Source of the DNA: Pseudanabaena sp. PCC 6802
GTDB lineage: Bacteria; Cyanobacteriota; Cyanobacteriia; Pseudanabaenales; Pseudanabaenaceae
Reading direction: 5' to 3'
Length of the DNA: 64,000 nucleotides
NCBI RefSeq assembly: GCF_000332175.1
Contig: NZ_KB235914.1
Span: 2,352,868-2,416,867 of the forward strand
A program made the translations under genes and the position numbers. How positions within the stretch are numbered: the stretch's first letter is position 1; the number at the start of each line of letters is the position of its first letter. The notes under the pieces were generated by a model, which ran no database searches, was not told where the DNA came from, and was given only the letters and a program-made list of their open reading frames with translations. Below are positions 1-8,483 of this stretch, piece after piece.

Positions 1-2
1 AC

Positions 3-698
3 AATCTTGCCTCAGAAAAGCAGCAACGACTGCTGACAGAACCACTCTACAGCTATCCCTTTCAACCGCCTGACAGTGAAATATTTTTAGCGGCTGCTAA
101 TGTTGGCGTTTTTTACTCGACTCATCAACCGCCTTTAGTACCTGATATGTTCCTGAGTTTGGACGTGCAGGTCGCGGATAACTGGTGGGAAAAGCAAAAT
201 CGTTCTTATTTTGTCTGGGAATTTGGTAAGCCACCCGATGTAGCGGTCGAAATCGTCTCTAATCGCAAAGGAAAGGAATTAGACCGCAAGTTAAGAGACT
301 ATGCCAAAATTGGCGTGAAATATTATGTGGTATTCGATCCTAGCCATCAAATTAGTACCGCAACTTTACAGGTATTTCAACTACAGGGACGCTTCTACTC
401 AGCCCAAGACACAACCTGGCTGGAGCAGGTGGGACTAGGGTTAACTTTATGGACGGGTGCTTATGAAGGTAAAACAAATGAGTGGTTGCGCTGGTGCGAT
501 CGCAATGGTCAGGTAATCCCCACAGGGGCAGAAAAAGCTGAAGCCGCACAGCAACAAGCTGAAGCCGCGCAGCAACAAGCTGAACTTGCACAGCAACAGG
601 TCGAGGCTGTTTCGGCAGAATTGGACGCAGAACGGCAGAGATCGCAACGATTAAGCGATCGCTTGCGAGAAATGGGCATCGATCCAACCGCTCTATAA
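3..698 (+). CDS. Uma2 family (DUF820) putative endonuclease, 5' end outside window
   Basis: The reading frame is open from the window edge, so the true start lies upstream; the first internal ATG at 147 is not the start. The Uma2/DUF820 fold is a PD-(D/E)XK nuclease-like fold. Visible motifs are PPDVAVEIVS followed by a lysine-rich DRKLRDYAKIGVKYYVVFDP, the usual core. The C-terminal 60 residues are a Gln/Ala-rich coiled coil made of AEAAQQQ heptads, a tail common in cyanobacterial members. The cellular role of the family is not established. Two more Uma2 genes lie at 29015 and 50796. Convergent with cysK across a perfect hairpin. Confidence 0.85.
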   Translation, partial: NLASEKQQRLLTEPLYSYPFQPPDSEIFLAAANVGVFYSTHQPPLVPDMFLSLDVQVADNWWEKQNRSYFVWEFGKPPDVAVEIVSNRKGKELDRKLRDYAKIGVKYYVVFDPSHQISTATLQVFQLQGRFYSAQDTTWLEQVGLGLTLWTGAYEGKTNEWLRWCDRNGQVIPTGAEKAEAAQQQAEAAQQQAELAQQQVEAVSAELDAERQRSQRLSDRLREMGIDPTAL

Positions 699-701
699 AA
701 A

Positions 702-740
702 AAGCAAACTGGGTAGTGCGTAGCACTACCCAGTTTGCTT
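702..740. terminator. Bidirectional terminator between Uma2 and cysK
   Basis: A perfect 18-bp stem (702-719 pairs with 723-740) with a 3-nt GTA loop lies 3 bp after the Uma2 stop codon and 14 bp from the cysK stop. It is preceded by an A run on the + strand, which reads as a U tract for transcripts from the opposite strand. It can serve both convergent genes. Confidence 0.85.
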
Positions 741-754
741 GTACGATCGCCGAT

Positions 755-1708
755 TCAGCTCAGCGCGACTAATTCGGGATCTTGGAACAGGGGCGTGCTG
801 AGATAGCGTTCGCCAAAACTGGGCTGAATCATGACAATGAGTTTATTTTTATTTTCGGGTCGCTTGGCAATCTGAATTGAGGCATACAATGCCGCGCCAC
901 TGGAAATGCCAGAAAGCAGTCCTTCTTCCTTGGCTAACCTGCGTCCGTAAGCGATCGCGCGATCGTCGGTTACGGTAATTACCTCGTCAATTAATGATGT
1001 ATCCATTACCTCTGGGATAAAGCCCGCACCAATTCCCTGAATTTTATGCGGCCCAGGTTGTCCGCCAGAGAGAACAGGACTGTTGGCAGGTTCGACCGCG
1101 ATCGCCTTAAATTCGGGCTTGCGTTGTTTGATTGCCCCGGCTACGCCTGTAATCGTGCCCCCTGTACCAACACCAGCTACCAGAAAATCTACCTGACCGT
1201 CTGTATCCTCCCAAATTTCTTCGGCGGTGGTGAGACGGTGAATTTCAGGGTTGGCTGGATTGCGAAACTGCTGCAGCATGTAGGTGTTGGGTGTATTAGA
1301 TGCAATTTCCGTGGCACGACGAATGGCACCACCCATACCTTCACTGCCAGGAGTCAGTTCCAGTTCGGCTCCATAAGCTCGCAACATAGCTCGGCGTTCG
1401 AGGCTCATGGTATCGGGCATTGTCAGAATCAAGTGATATCCTTTTGCAGCCGCAACCATGGCAAGAGCGATGCCAGTATTTCCCGAAGTGGGTTCTACCA
1501 AAGTAGTTTTGCCGGGTAGAATTAGCCCTTGTTTCTCGGCATCCTCGACCATGCTAATACCTATGCGGTCTTTGACAGATGCAGCTGGGTTCATACCTTC
1601 AAGCTTGACCGCGATCCGTGCTAAGCATCCCTCCGCCTGGGGAATGCGGTTTAGTTCAACGAGAGGAGTACGACCAATTAGTTCTGTGATGTTATGGGCG
1701 ATTTTCAT
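755..1708 (-). CDS. cysK: Cysteine synthase A (O-acetylserine sulfhydrylase)
   Basis: PLP enzyme that makes L-cysteine from O-acetylserine and sulfide, the last step of sulfate assimilation, in the cytoplasm. The 317-residue length is normal. The PLP lysine sits in [11 protein letters not shown] near residue 46, the substrate/PLP loop [10 protein letters not shown] near residue 74, and the C-terminal [10 protein letters not shown] phosphate-binding region is present. It starts 21 bp after the end of the Rrf2 regulator on the same strand, so the two are probably cotranscribed. That arrangement suggests control by sulfur or cysteine status, as for CymR in Bacillus; this last point is inference. 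Confidence 0.95.
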   Translation of the reverse strand: MKIAHNITELIGRTPLVELNRIPQAEGCLARIAVKLEGMNPAASVKDRIGISMVEDAEKQGLILPGKTTLVEPTSGNTGIALAMVAAAKGYHLILTMPDTMSLERRAMLRAYGAELELTPGSEGMGGAIRRATEIASNTPNTYMLQQFRNPANPEIHRLTTAEEIWEDTDGQVDFLVAGVGTGGTITGVAGAIKQRKPEFKAIAVEPANSPVLSGGQPGPHKIQGIGAGFIPEVMDTSLIDEVITVTDDRAIAYGRRLAKEEGLLSGISSGAALYASIQIAKRPENKNKLIVMIQPSFGERYLSTPLFQDPELVALS

Positions 1709-1729
1709 AGGTATTATTAGCTGTATTTT

Positions 1730-2176
1730 TTAGATGTAGTACATCGTGGTAGATAACTGGCGTTGCTTTTCCAGTTCGTACAAATCTTTTAATGTGGAGT
1801 TTGCCAAAACTTCAGTCGCCGCTTTTTGCGCGGTTTGCCATAACTCCCGCACAACGGAAATATCCGGAGCATCTGGGCTGTTCTGCACTTTACCAGTTAC
1901 AGAAGATGGCGGATCGTTTCCCTCAATGCAGCGAACAATTTCCAGAATACTGATACTCCAGGGTTCTCGTGCGAGCAAATAGCCACCCTTAGAGCCACGT
2001 TGGCTGCGCACCAAACCATTCCGTCTTAAAGTGGCAAGTAGGTGCTCTAAGTAGCGATCGGGAATATTCCTTTGACTAGCGATTTGACGGCTCTGCAATG
2101 GTTGAGCTGCAGTAAAATGACTGGCTAGCTCCAATAAAGCTAAGATTGCATATTCGCTCTTGAGAGAAAGTTCCAC
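1730..2176 (-). CDS. Rrf2 family transcriptional regulator
   Basis: Winged-helix regulator of the Rrf2 family, about 148 residues from a GTG start at 2176. That start gives VELSLKSEYAILALLELA, the normal family N terminus, and has GTGGA upstream; the longer ATG start at 2269 would add about 31 unmatched residues. The recognition region reads SQRNIPDRYLEHLLATLRRNGLVRSQRGSKGGYLLAR. Only one cysteine lies in the region where IscR carries three cluster-binding cysteines, so an Fe-S cluster is unlikely and the protein is more CymR-like. It lies directly upstream of cysK. An inverted pair CTAGG (2232) and CCTAG (2250) upstream is a weak operator candidate. Confidence 0.88.
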   Translation of the reverse strand: MELSLKSEYAILALLELASHFTAAQPLQSRQIASQRNIPDRYLEHLLATLRRNGLVRSQRGSKGGYLLAREPWSISILEIVRCIEGNDPPSSVTGKVQNSPDAPDISVVRELWQTAQKAATEVLANSTLKDLYELEKQRQLSTTMYYI

Positions 2177-2373
2177 TGCAGTTCCACTAAAGTCAGTAAC
2201 TAGCTTTAGAAAATCATACCCCCATATTGTACTAGGAATTATGGACATACCTAGCATTTTTGCTCGCATCGTTTTATTAAAGAGATTAAACCCACATGGG
2301 CGTATACGCCATTAGGAACCTGTGCTAGATTAGCTGTGTAATCCTCGCACAGTCGATTTCACGAACAATGCTC

Positions 2374-3651
2374 ATGGCAAAACGCGGACTTATACTAAGC
2401 ACAACAGCAGCATTAACAGCAGCGGTAGCTGTTGTTGGGTTTCAGCTAGCTAACCCTAGTGCTGCTGCATTTAAAAGCAGCCCTAAAGAACTAGTAGACG
2501 AAGTTTGGCAGGTGATCAATCGCGAATATGTTGATGGCAACTTCAACAAAGTGGATTGGCAGCAAACCAGACGTAAATATCTGTCGCGTGACTATGCTTC
2601 TAAAGCAGAAGCCTACAGAGCTGTGCGAGAGATGCTTAAGACTTTAGACGATCCCTATACCAGATTCATGGATCCCGAACAATTCAAGAGCATGCAAATT
2701 GATACATCGGGAGAGCTGACTGGTGTCGGTATTCAACTAGGAATGGACGAAAACACCAAGAAACTAACGGTGATTTCACCAATTGAAGGTTCCCCAGCAG
2801 CGCGGGCGGGTATTTTAGCTAAGGACATTATTATCACGATCGCGGGCAAGAGCACAGAAGGCATGGATATTAACCAGGCTGTAGCTCTGATCCGCGGCCC
2901 CTCTGGTACCAAGGTAAAGTTAGGAGTGCAGCGTGGCGGTCGCACATTCGATGTGGAATTGGAAAGAGCCAAAATAGAAGTCCACCCCGTCAAAGCAGAA
3001 GTGCGCGACTCTGGCATTGGTAAAGTTGGCTATATTCGTTTAACGCAGTTTAATGGCAACGCCGCCAGCGATATGCGCAAGGCGATCCAATCCCATGTCG
3101 ATCAGAACGTTAAAGGTTTTATCCTGGATCTGCGCTCTAATCCTGGCGGTCTATTATATTCCAGTGCGGAAATTGCCAGAATGTGGCTGGACAACGCCAC
3201 GATCGTTTCCACCATAGATCGCAAAGGTGAAAGCGAACGATTAACTGCGAATCGTCAGGCTCTCACGGATAAACCTTTGGTTGTTTTAGTAGACGGTGGC
3301 TCTGCCAGTGCTAGTGAAATTCTTTCCGGCGCGCTCCAGGATAATAAGCGCGCTGTATTAGTCGGCACTAAGACATTTGGGAAAGGGCTAGTGCAGTCAG
3401 TACATCGACTTGGTGACGAGTCAGGGCTGGCTGTGACGATCGCCAAGTACTACACGCCTAATGGTACAGATATCAACCATTCTGGGATCAAACCCGATAT
3501 TAGTATCGAACTGACGGACTCAGATCGCGAGCGCCTGGTTAAAAACCGAGATCTAATCGGTACAATTGAGGATCCTCAGTATGCCAAGGCTCTGGAAGTT
3601 CTGACCAAGCGCGTGCAAAACCCTCAACTGCCTTCTGTGAGTCGCAACTAA
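2374..3651 (+). CDS. Carboxyl-terminal processing protease (S41, CtpA/B/C family)
   Basis: Serine protease with a Ser/Lys dyad that trims C termini of exported proteins; cyanobacterial members include the D1-processing CtpA and its paralogues. About 425 residues: N-terminal signal/anchor helix to about residue 32, PDZ domain about 105-195, S41 catalytic domain after that. The catalytic serine is in GGSASASEI (Ser314 counted from the upstream ATG) and the lysine in TFGKGLVQ (Lys339), with the family's usual 25-residue spacing. ATG at 2374 (MAKRG) is preferred; ATG at 2368 adds two residues. The MAKRG-type start looks more like CtpC than CtpA, but this cannot be settled by eye. Confidence 0.9.
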   Translation: MAKRGLILSTTAALTAAVAVVGFQLANPSAAAFKSSPKELVDEVWQVINREYVDGNFNKVDWQQTRRKYLSRDYASKAEAYRAVREMLKTLDDPYTRFMDPEQFKSMQIDTSGELTGVGIQLGMDENTKKLTVISPIEGSPAARAGILAKDIIITIAGKSTEGMDINQAVALIRGPSGTKVKLGVQRGGRTFDVELERAKIEVHPVKAEVRDSGIGKVGYIRLTQFNGNAASDMRKAIQSHVDQNVKGFILDLRSNPGGLLYSSAEIARMWLDNATIVSTIDRKGESERLTANRQALTDKPLVVLVDGGSASASEILSGALQDNKRAVLVGTKTFGKGLVQSVHRLGDESGLAVTIAKYYTPNGTDINHSGIKPDISIELTDSDRERLVKNRDLIGTIEDPQYAKALEVLTKRVQNPQLPSVSRN

Positions 3652-3810
3652 GCCCAATCTGGAGCAGGCTCAAACTTGATGTTGGGCGCTCCCTTTGCGG
3701 AAGGCAAAACATTGAAACCTGGTTTGGGCTTAAAAGCTGGAATGTAGCTTACAGCTTGGTTCTGGATATTTACGGCTATATTACACGCCTGGCAAAAACC
3801 TGATATTAAC

Positions 3811-3860
3811 TAACAAAAACTAAAAGACGAGGGTTAACCCTCGTCTTTTAGTTTTTGTTA
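3811..3860. terminator. 50-bp perfect palindrome, bidirectional terminator
   Basis: Two 25-bp arms (3811-3835 and 3836-3860) are exact reverse complements with no loop, rich in A at one end and T at the other. It lies between the convergent ctp gene and the exported-protein gene at 3868, only 7 bp from the latter's stop codon. It suits factor-independent termination in both directions. Confidence 0.85.
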
Positions 3861-3867
3861 CTGGCAC

Positions 3868-4200
3868 TTAGTTGTAGCACTTCCAGGCATATGGATCTTT
3901 TTCATTGCTGGTGGCAGCGTAGGCATAGTCGCCGTGTTCCATGCGGCATACTTCATTCATGGAGATGGGATATTCCTGTGAGGGCCAGGCCATAAATTTG
4001 GTTAGAGGAACAAGACAGCGCCAGGAGTCGGCAGTGGGGGTATCTCCCATCAAAATTACCTTGGCACTTTTAGAGTAGGCATTCTCGCAATAGTAAGCAA
4101 GATCGAGTTCGCCCACTTCTGCAGCTTGTGATGGCAAGGCGACCGAGAACATCGCCAGCATAGCTAATACAAAGGCGACAAGTTTTTTATATAGTTTCAT
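3868..4200 (-). CDS. Small exported protein with four cysteines, function unknown
   Basis: 110 residues with a clear signal peptide (KK, hydrophobic stretch, cleavage near PSQAAEVG, residue 27), so probably periplasmic or secreted. The mature part has four cysteines in the pattern YC..(A)..W.C..VC..W.C, ending DPYAWKCYN. This spacing resembles a small domain (YC...DWRC...ACRWQYG...YSWQC) that I recall from actinobacterial exported or kinase-linked proteins; that link is inference. Two disulfides are likely. It is a single gene with its own terminator. Confidence 0.75.
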   Translation of the reverse strand: MKLYKKLVAFVLAMLAMFSVALPSQAAEVGELDLAYYCENAYSKSAKVILMGDTPTADSWRCLVPLTKFMAWPSQEYPISMNEVCRMEHGDYAYAATSNEKDPYAWKCYN

Positions 4201-4439
4201 AGCTACTCCTTAGATCGTGGGTAAGTGATGGTGGTATTTGAGGGTCTATATACAGCGATATAAAGGTTAATGGCGGTTTCCCTGACTGCTACAAGCAGTA
4301 ACTGCATAGAGTTAGTCGGTAATGATATTTCCCAAATTCGATCGAAAAATTACCGATCTCTTCATCTTTAGATCTGCCGATGTATGGGTTGTTTTGCTAC
4401 GATTACAAGCTGGTGAGGAAGCATATCACAAACCATATA

Positions 4440-5615
4440 ATGAAACGACGGATTTTTATTAGTACGGGTGAAGTTTCAGGGGATTGGCACGGTTCGATCC
4501 TGATTCAAGCACTCCAAAATTCAGCCCGGCAACGCGATCTGGAATTAGAGATTCTGGCTCTGGGAGGCGATCGCATGGTAGCCGCCGGTGCGACTCTCCT
4601 CGGTAACACCGTAGGCATAGGCTCGATTGGTTTGGTTGAAGCCTTACCCTACGTCTTGCCCACCTTGCTCGTGCAGTGGCGAGCCAAGCAACAACTTAAA
4701 AAATTTCCACCTGATTTAGTCATATTAATTGATTACGTCACGCCAAACATTGGCATGGGGTACTTTACCAAACGTCAGTTGCAAGTACCCGTAATTTATT
4801 ACATCGCACCGCAGGAATGGGTCTGGTCGTTTAACGATAAGAATACGCAGGCGATCGCTGGCTTTACCGACCGCATTTTGTCGATATTTCCGCAGGAGGC
4901 AAAATATTATGCCGAGCAGGGCGCGCAGGTAAAGTGGGTGGGGCACCCGCTAGTGGATTTGATGGATCGCGTACCAGATCGCGCCACGGCACGTCAGCAG
5001 CTAGGAATTAGTAGCGAAGATTTAGTAGTAGTGTTGCTGCCCGCTTCGCGATCGCAGGAACTCAAGTACCTGTTACCAGTAATGTTACAAACAGCAAAAT
5101 TGATTCAAGCCCAATTGCCTCAGGTAAAATTTTGGTTGCCGCTTTCTTTGGAAAAGTATCGCCCCAATGTTGAACGACTTTTGTCTCAGTATGGTGTAAA
5201 AGCAGATGTGGTTTCTCATCCGTCTCAGTTAGTAATTAGAGCTGCAGATTTAGTTCTGTCCAAATCTGGTACGGTTAACTTGGAAACTGCCCTTCTGAAC
5301 GTACCGCAGGTTGTTATTTATCGTGTCAGCACCGTTACTGCCTGGATCGCACGCCATTTGCTACACTTCTACATTCCGTTTATGTCACCACCCAATTTAG
5401 TCCAAATGAAAGCGATCGTGCCGGAGTTTTTGCAGGAAGCTGCCTCGCCTGAAAGTGTATCCCAAGCCTGTTTAGAACTGCTTTTAAATGAGCGATCGCG
5501 GCAACAGATGCTGTATAACTATGCAGAGATGCGTAATTGCTTGGGTGGTAATGGTGCAATTGAAAGGGTAGCAACTGAAATTTTGGATGCATTGCCAGTA
5601 AACAACCTCAACTAG
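4440..5615 (+). CDS. lpxB: Lipid-A-disaccharide synthase
   Basis: GT19 glycosyltransferase that condenses UDP-2,3-diacylglucosamine with lipid X to form the lipid A disaccharide on the inner face of the plasma membrane. The start at 4440 gives MKRRIFISTGEVSGDWHGS, the canonical N terminus, and 391 residues, the usual length; the longer frame from 4380 adds 20 unmatched residues. Family motifs include APQEWVWSF (near 120), WVGHPLVD (near 175), LLPASRSQELKYLLP and the SGTVNLETAL acceptor-region motif. Followed 40 bp later by a pentapeptide-repeat gene on the same strand. Confidence 0.93.
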   Translation: MKRRIFISTGEVSGDWHGSILIQALQNSARQRDLELEILALGGDRMVAAGATLLGNTVGIGSIGLVEALPYVLPTLLVQWRAKQQLKKFPPDLVILIDYVTPNIGMGYFTKRQLQVPVIYYIAPQEWVWSFNDKNTQAIAGFTDRILSIFPQEAKYYAEQGAQVKWVGHPLVDLMDRVPDRATARQQLGISSEDLVVVLLPASRSQELKYLLPVMLQTAKLIQAQLPQVKFWLPLSLEKYRPNVERLLSQYGVKADVVSHPSQLVIRAADLVLSKSGTVNLETALLNVPQVVIYRVSTVTAWIARHLLHFYIPFMSPPNLVQMKAIVPEFLQEAASPESVSQACLELLLNERSRQQMLYNYAEMRNCLGGNGAIERVATEILDALPVNNLN

Positions 5616-5655
5616 AAAGTCATTGCAATTTGTCAGAGATAAAAAGGGGTACAGG

Positions 5656-6258
5656 ATGGAAAGGGCAGAATTTATCAAGCTTTATACCGCAGGTGTGCGA
5701 GACTTTGCCACCACTAATTTTAGCGGTCAAGATTTGAGTAATGTCGATTTCACCAATGTCGATCTCGGTGGAGCAGATCTGACTGGAGCCAATCTCAGCG
5801 ACACAATCTTCGACCACACCACAGTTTTGAGTGGGGTTGATTTTCGCTATGCCAATCTTAGTCGGGCCAGTATGCAGGATCTAAATCTCGAATATATCGA
5901 TCTGCGCAAAGCTAATTTAACCGGAGCAAATCTGAGTCGCTCTGAGATGAATGGTGCTGATTTTAGCAACGCAAACCTGATCGGCGCGCAACTAGTCGAA
6001 GCCGATCTGGTGGAAGCAACGCTAGTGGGGGCAGATTTAACTGCAGCAAATTTTCGTGGTGCCGATCTCAGAGGTGCTAATTTCTCGCAGGCGATTATGG
6101 TGGGCACGGACTTAACTGAATGCGATCTGACGACAACCAATTTCAGCAGTGCCGATCTCACGGATGCTAAGGTATATGCTTCTATCCGCCCGCAGGGTGA
6201 GGCGATAGACGATGTCACTTTTCCCGATGGCAGTAAAGTTAAACCCGATTGGTGGTAA
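5656..6258 (+). CDS. Pentapeptide repeat protein
   Basis: About 200 residues. After a short N-terminal helix (MERAEFIKLYTAGVRDF) comes an almost unbroken run of A(D/N)LxX pentapeptides from about residue 20 to 175, which fold as a right-handed quadrilateral beta helix, and a short non-repeat tail ending PDGSKVKPDWW. No catalytic residues or signal peptide are seen; such proteins act by protein-protein contact and the target is unknown. The start at 5656 follows AAAAGGGGT and fits better than 5623. Probably cotranscribed with lpxB. Confidence 0.88.
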   Translation: MERAEFIKLYTAGVRDFATTNFSGQDLSNVDFTNVDLGGADLTGANLSDTIFDHTTVLSGVDFRYANLSRASMQDLNLEYIDLRKANLTGANLSRSEMNGADFSNANLIGAQLVEADLVEATLVGADLTAANFRGADLRGANFSQAIMVGTDLTECDLTTTNFSSADLTDAKVYASIRPQGEAIDDVTFPDGSKVKPDWW

Positions 6259-6288
6259 TAGTTGCACCAATTCTCAGTATGAGAGAGA

Positions 6289-6840
6289 CTATCGCTTTTT
6301 AACCTGCATGGCGATCGCTTCCTTTACCGCGCCAAAATCAATCAGAACGAGTTTGCCATCAACCCGACGACGCATCAGATTTTGCGGTTTGATATCGCGA
6401 TGGATAATATTTTGCCGATGCACGAATGAGAGAATTTCCAAAATCTCTCGCAATAGGTTTACGACATCGCTTTCCTGCCACGGCTGACCGGGAAGAATCT
6501 CAGTACTGAGGTCTTCGCCATCGATTAGCTCTTGAATCAGATAGAATTCGTTATTTTCTGGGAAGTATAGCGTTTTTCAATTGAGAACAGGTTTTATTGA
6601 TAGGGTGAAGGGGTTCCACCCCTTCTTGGGGGCAACGCCCCCAAACCCCCTTCTCGTTTTCATCTGAAAACCGCTATAGGCAGAGAGCGTAAGGGATGCG
6701 ATCGTAGTTTTTGACCGAGCCTGTAAAGAAATTCCCCTTCCTGTTGAAACAAGCGCACGATTTCAGGTGAGATCGCCTGTGGCTGCAACCGCTTCACCAC
6801 GCATCTGGGTTTGGGGTTAATCGGTATATGCAAATCCAAT
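6289..6840 (-). pseudogene. Ser/Thr protein kinase remnant split by a miniature element
   Basis: Reading the minus strand gives two kinase segments. The N-lobe part (about 6840 to 6680) reads PRCVVKRLQPQAISPEIVRLFQQ and on to LRSHP, with the ATP-binding lysine in VVKR. The C-lobe part (about 6567 to 6289) reads FPENNEFYLIQELIDGEDL, then HRDIKPQNLM with the catalytic loop and LIDFGAVKEA with the metal-binding DFG, then a stop. Between them is the 111-bp element at 6568. The glycine-rich loop, everything after DFG and any start codon are missing, and the two halves are not in frame once the element is removed. The gene is dead. Confidence 0.88.
6568..6678. mobile_element. Miniature inverted-repeat element, type 1 short copy, inside kinase pseudogene
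   Basis: A 111-bp element with terminal inverted repeats TATAGCG(G)TTTTCA / TGAAAACCGCTATA. The centre can fold: GGGGTTCCACCCC and GGGGGCAACGCCCCC. It holds no open reading frame of its own. Near-identical DNA lies at 45087, and longer versions with the same ends at 41825 and 62583. TA at both ends suggests TA target duplication as in IS630/Tc1-type elements (inference). Confidence 0.85.
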
Positions 6841-7104
6841 GAATTTTACCATTTCGCCTCGTAGGAATGGCGTGGTTGCTTGCTCTAAAAGGGTACTTTT
6901 GGAGTTCCCCCCTTGATAAGGGGGGCTAGGGGAGATCTTGCATTTCAGCATTCAATGCGTAAGTCCTAAACTATTTAGGGCAGGGTTCGACTGTCTCGCA
7001 GAAAAGCCAATAAAATGTTGTTATTAGGATTAAACCTAAGGCATATTAGTTTGCACTAGTTTGCACTATAAAAGCTGGCACCAAGTAAAGGCTAAGTCTA
7101 ATTT
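6841..7104. other. Intergenic stretch with C/G hairpin and short direct repeat
   Basis: No gene seen. At 6907-6925 a stem of CCCCCCTT/AAGGGGGG with a GAT loop belongs to a short repeat type common in cyanobacterial intergenic DNA. At about 7050-7070 TAGTTTGCAC occurs twice in direct tandem just before CTATAAAAG, which could be the promoter of the protease gene at 7105 with a repeated activator site; this is a guess. Confidence 0.5.
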
Positions 7105-8391
7105 ATGAAAGGCGGCATTCGCATCGGCACTATTTTCAAAATTCCTCTATTCATCGACCCATCGTGGTTTCTGATTGTGGCGTTGATGACGTTAAGTTAC
7201 AGAACCGATTACGTTCGGTTGTCGCCAGATTTAGCCTTGCTCTTTGGCTTTCTAACTGCTGTATTGCTATTTGTTTCGGTTTTGCTGCATGAACTGGGGC
7301 ATAGCCTGACGGCTAAGTCTCAAGGTATTGAGGTCAACTCGATTACCCTGTTTCTATTTGGTGGCGTGGCGGCAATTGAAAAAGAATCGAAAGATCCCTG
7401 GTCGGCTTTTAGCGTGGCGATCGCAGGGCCAATCGTCAGCCTTGCCCTTGGTGGTATTTTATGGGGTACAGCGCTGGCTCTAGCAGGAAATGGCGTGTTT
7501 GCAGTATTAAATCATCCTGTCAATCCCCAGGCTGCCACTAAACTGGTAAGCGATGTAGGAATAAATAGGGCGTTAGTTGGTTCTATGGCGTTTAATCTGG
7601 CGCAAATTAATCTCGTCTTAGGCATATTTAACTTAATTCCAGGTCTGCCTCTTGATGGCGGTCAGGTTTTAAAAGCTGTGGTTTGGAAAATTACAGGTAA
7701 CCGCATGACTGGTGTACGGTGGGCTGCTCGTTCCGGTCAATTTCTGGGACTAATTGCTATATTTATGGGGGTTAACCTCCTGTTTCTGCGCAACGGCCTG
7801 TTCTACGGAATCTGGCCGATTCTGCTGGGCTGGTTCGTCATGAATAATGCGTCTGCTTACCTACAGTTCACGAATTTACAGGAAGCATTAATGGGATTAA
7901 CGGCAGAACTGGCAATGACGCGAGATTTTCGGATTGTCGATGCCAAAATGTCGCTGCGTCAGTTTGCCGATGAGTTTTTGCTCCTGCGAGAAGACAAGGA
8001 TATTCAACCTGCATATTTTGCTTCTGCGGATGGGCGCGATCGCGGTGCGATCGCACCTGAGGATTTCCGCTACATCGAGCGCAGCCAGTGGGAAAGCAAA
8101 ACGCTGAACGACATTGCTAAGCCGTTTAAGTCTCTGGATGTTGTGGAGCTAAAGGCAAAAATTGTAGAGGTAATTAAGCTGCTAGAAGAAAAGCAGATCA
8201 AACGTTTAACTGTGCTTTCCCCCGTCGGTTCTGTGGCTGGCGTGATCGATCGCGGCGACGTGCTGCGCGCACTGGCACGCAAGCTCAAATGGCCGATTCC
8301 CGAAGCCTACATTCAACAAGTAAAAGCCGATGGTAAGTTTCCGCCAGATCTGCGATTATCGGAGTTAATCGCGCAGATTCCCCCCAATTAA
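7105..8391 (+). CDS. Site-2 protease family zinc metalloprotease (M50) with CBS-type C terminus
   Basis: Intramembrane protease that cuts membrane proteins, often anti-sigma or regulatory factors, within the bilayer. 428 residues: about six membrane segments in residues 15-250, zinc motif HELGH at 62-66, third zinc ligand in LPLDGGQVLK (Asp184). The C-terminal 170 residues are soluble and carry a CBS-like part (KQIKRLTVLSPVGSVAGVIDRGDVLRAL), as in the SpoIVFB-like M50B proteins with CBS domains. The substrate is unknown. The gene stands alone and is followed by a hairpin at 8413. Confidence 0.92.
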   Translation: MKGGIRIGTIFKIPLFIDPSWFLIVALMTLSYRTDYVRLSPDLALLFGFLTAVLLFVSVLLHELGHSLTAKSQGIEVNSITLFLFGGVAAIEKESKDPWSAFSVAIAGPIVSLALGGILWGTALALAGNGVFAVLNHPVNPQAATKLVSDVGINRALVGSMAFNLAQINLVLGIFNLIPGLPLDGGQVLKAVVWKITGNRMTGVRWAARSGQFLGLIAIFMGVNLLFLRNGLFYGIWPILLGWFVMNNASAYLQFTNLQEALMGLTAELAMTRDFRIVDAKMSLRQFADEFLLLREDKDIQPAYFASADGRDRGAIAPEDFRYIERSQWESKTLNDIAKPFKSLDVVELKAKIVEVIKLLEEKQIKRLTVLSPVGSVAGVIDRGDVLRALARKLKWPIPEAYIQQVKADGKFPPDLRLSELIAQIPPN

Positions 8392-8412
8392 GCTGAATGT
8401 ATATATTGTTAA

Positions 8413-8429
8413 GGTGGGCAATGCCCACC
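8413..8429. repeat. Small hairpin GGTGGGCA-A-TGCCCACC
   Basis: Perfect 8-bp stem with one central base, 21 bp after the protease stop codon. It belongs to the GGTGGGCATTGCCCACC type common between cyanobacterial genes. It may stop or stabilise transcripts, but no T run follows. Confidence 0.6.
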
Positions 8430-8483
8430 CTACCAGGGTTTCTTTAAAAACCGATCGCTGAATGCTAAAAGCTAGAGAAAATC

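Noticed and set aside
1046-1733. Long plus-strand reading frames opposite cysK
   Set aside because: They are antisense to a clear cysK and have no family motif or start site; the same is true of the many long frames opposite argJ, devC, ccaA and the RND permease.
6985-7000. tRNA gene around GGTTCGACTGTC
   Set aside because: The T-loop-like motif has no acceptor stem, anticodon arm or CCA partner within 90 bp; no tRNA was found elsewhere in the window.
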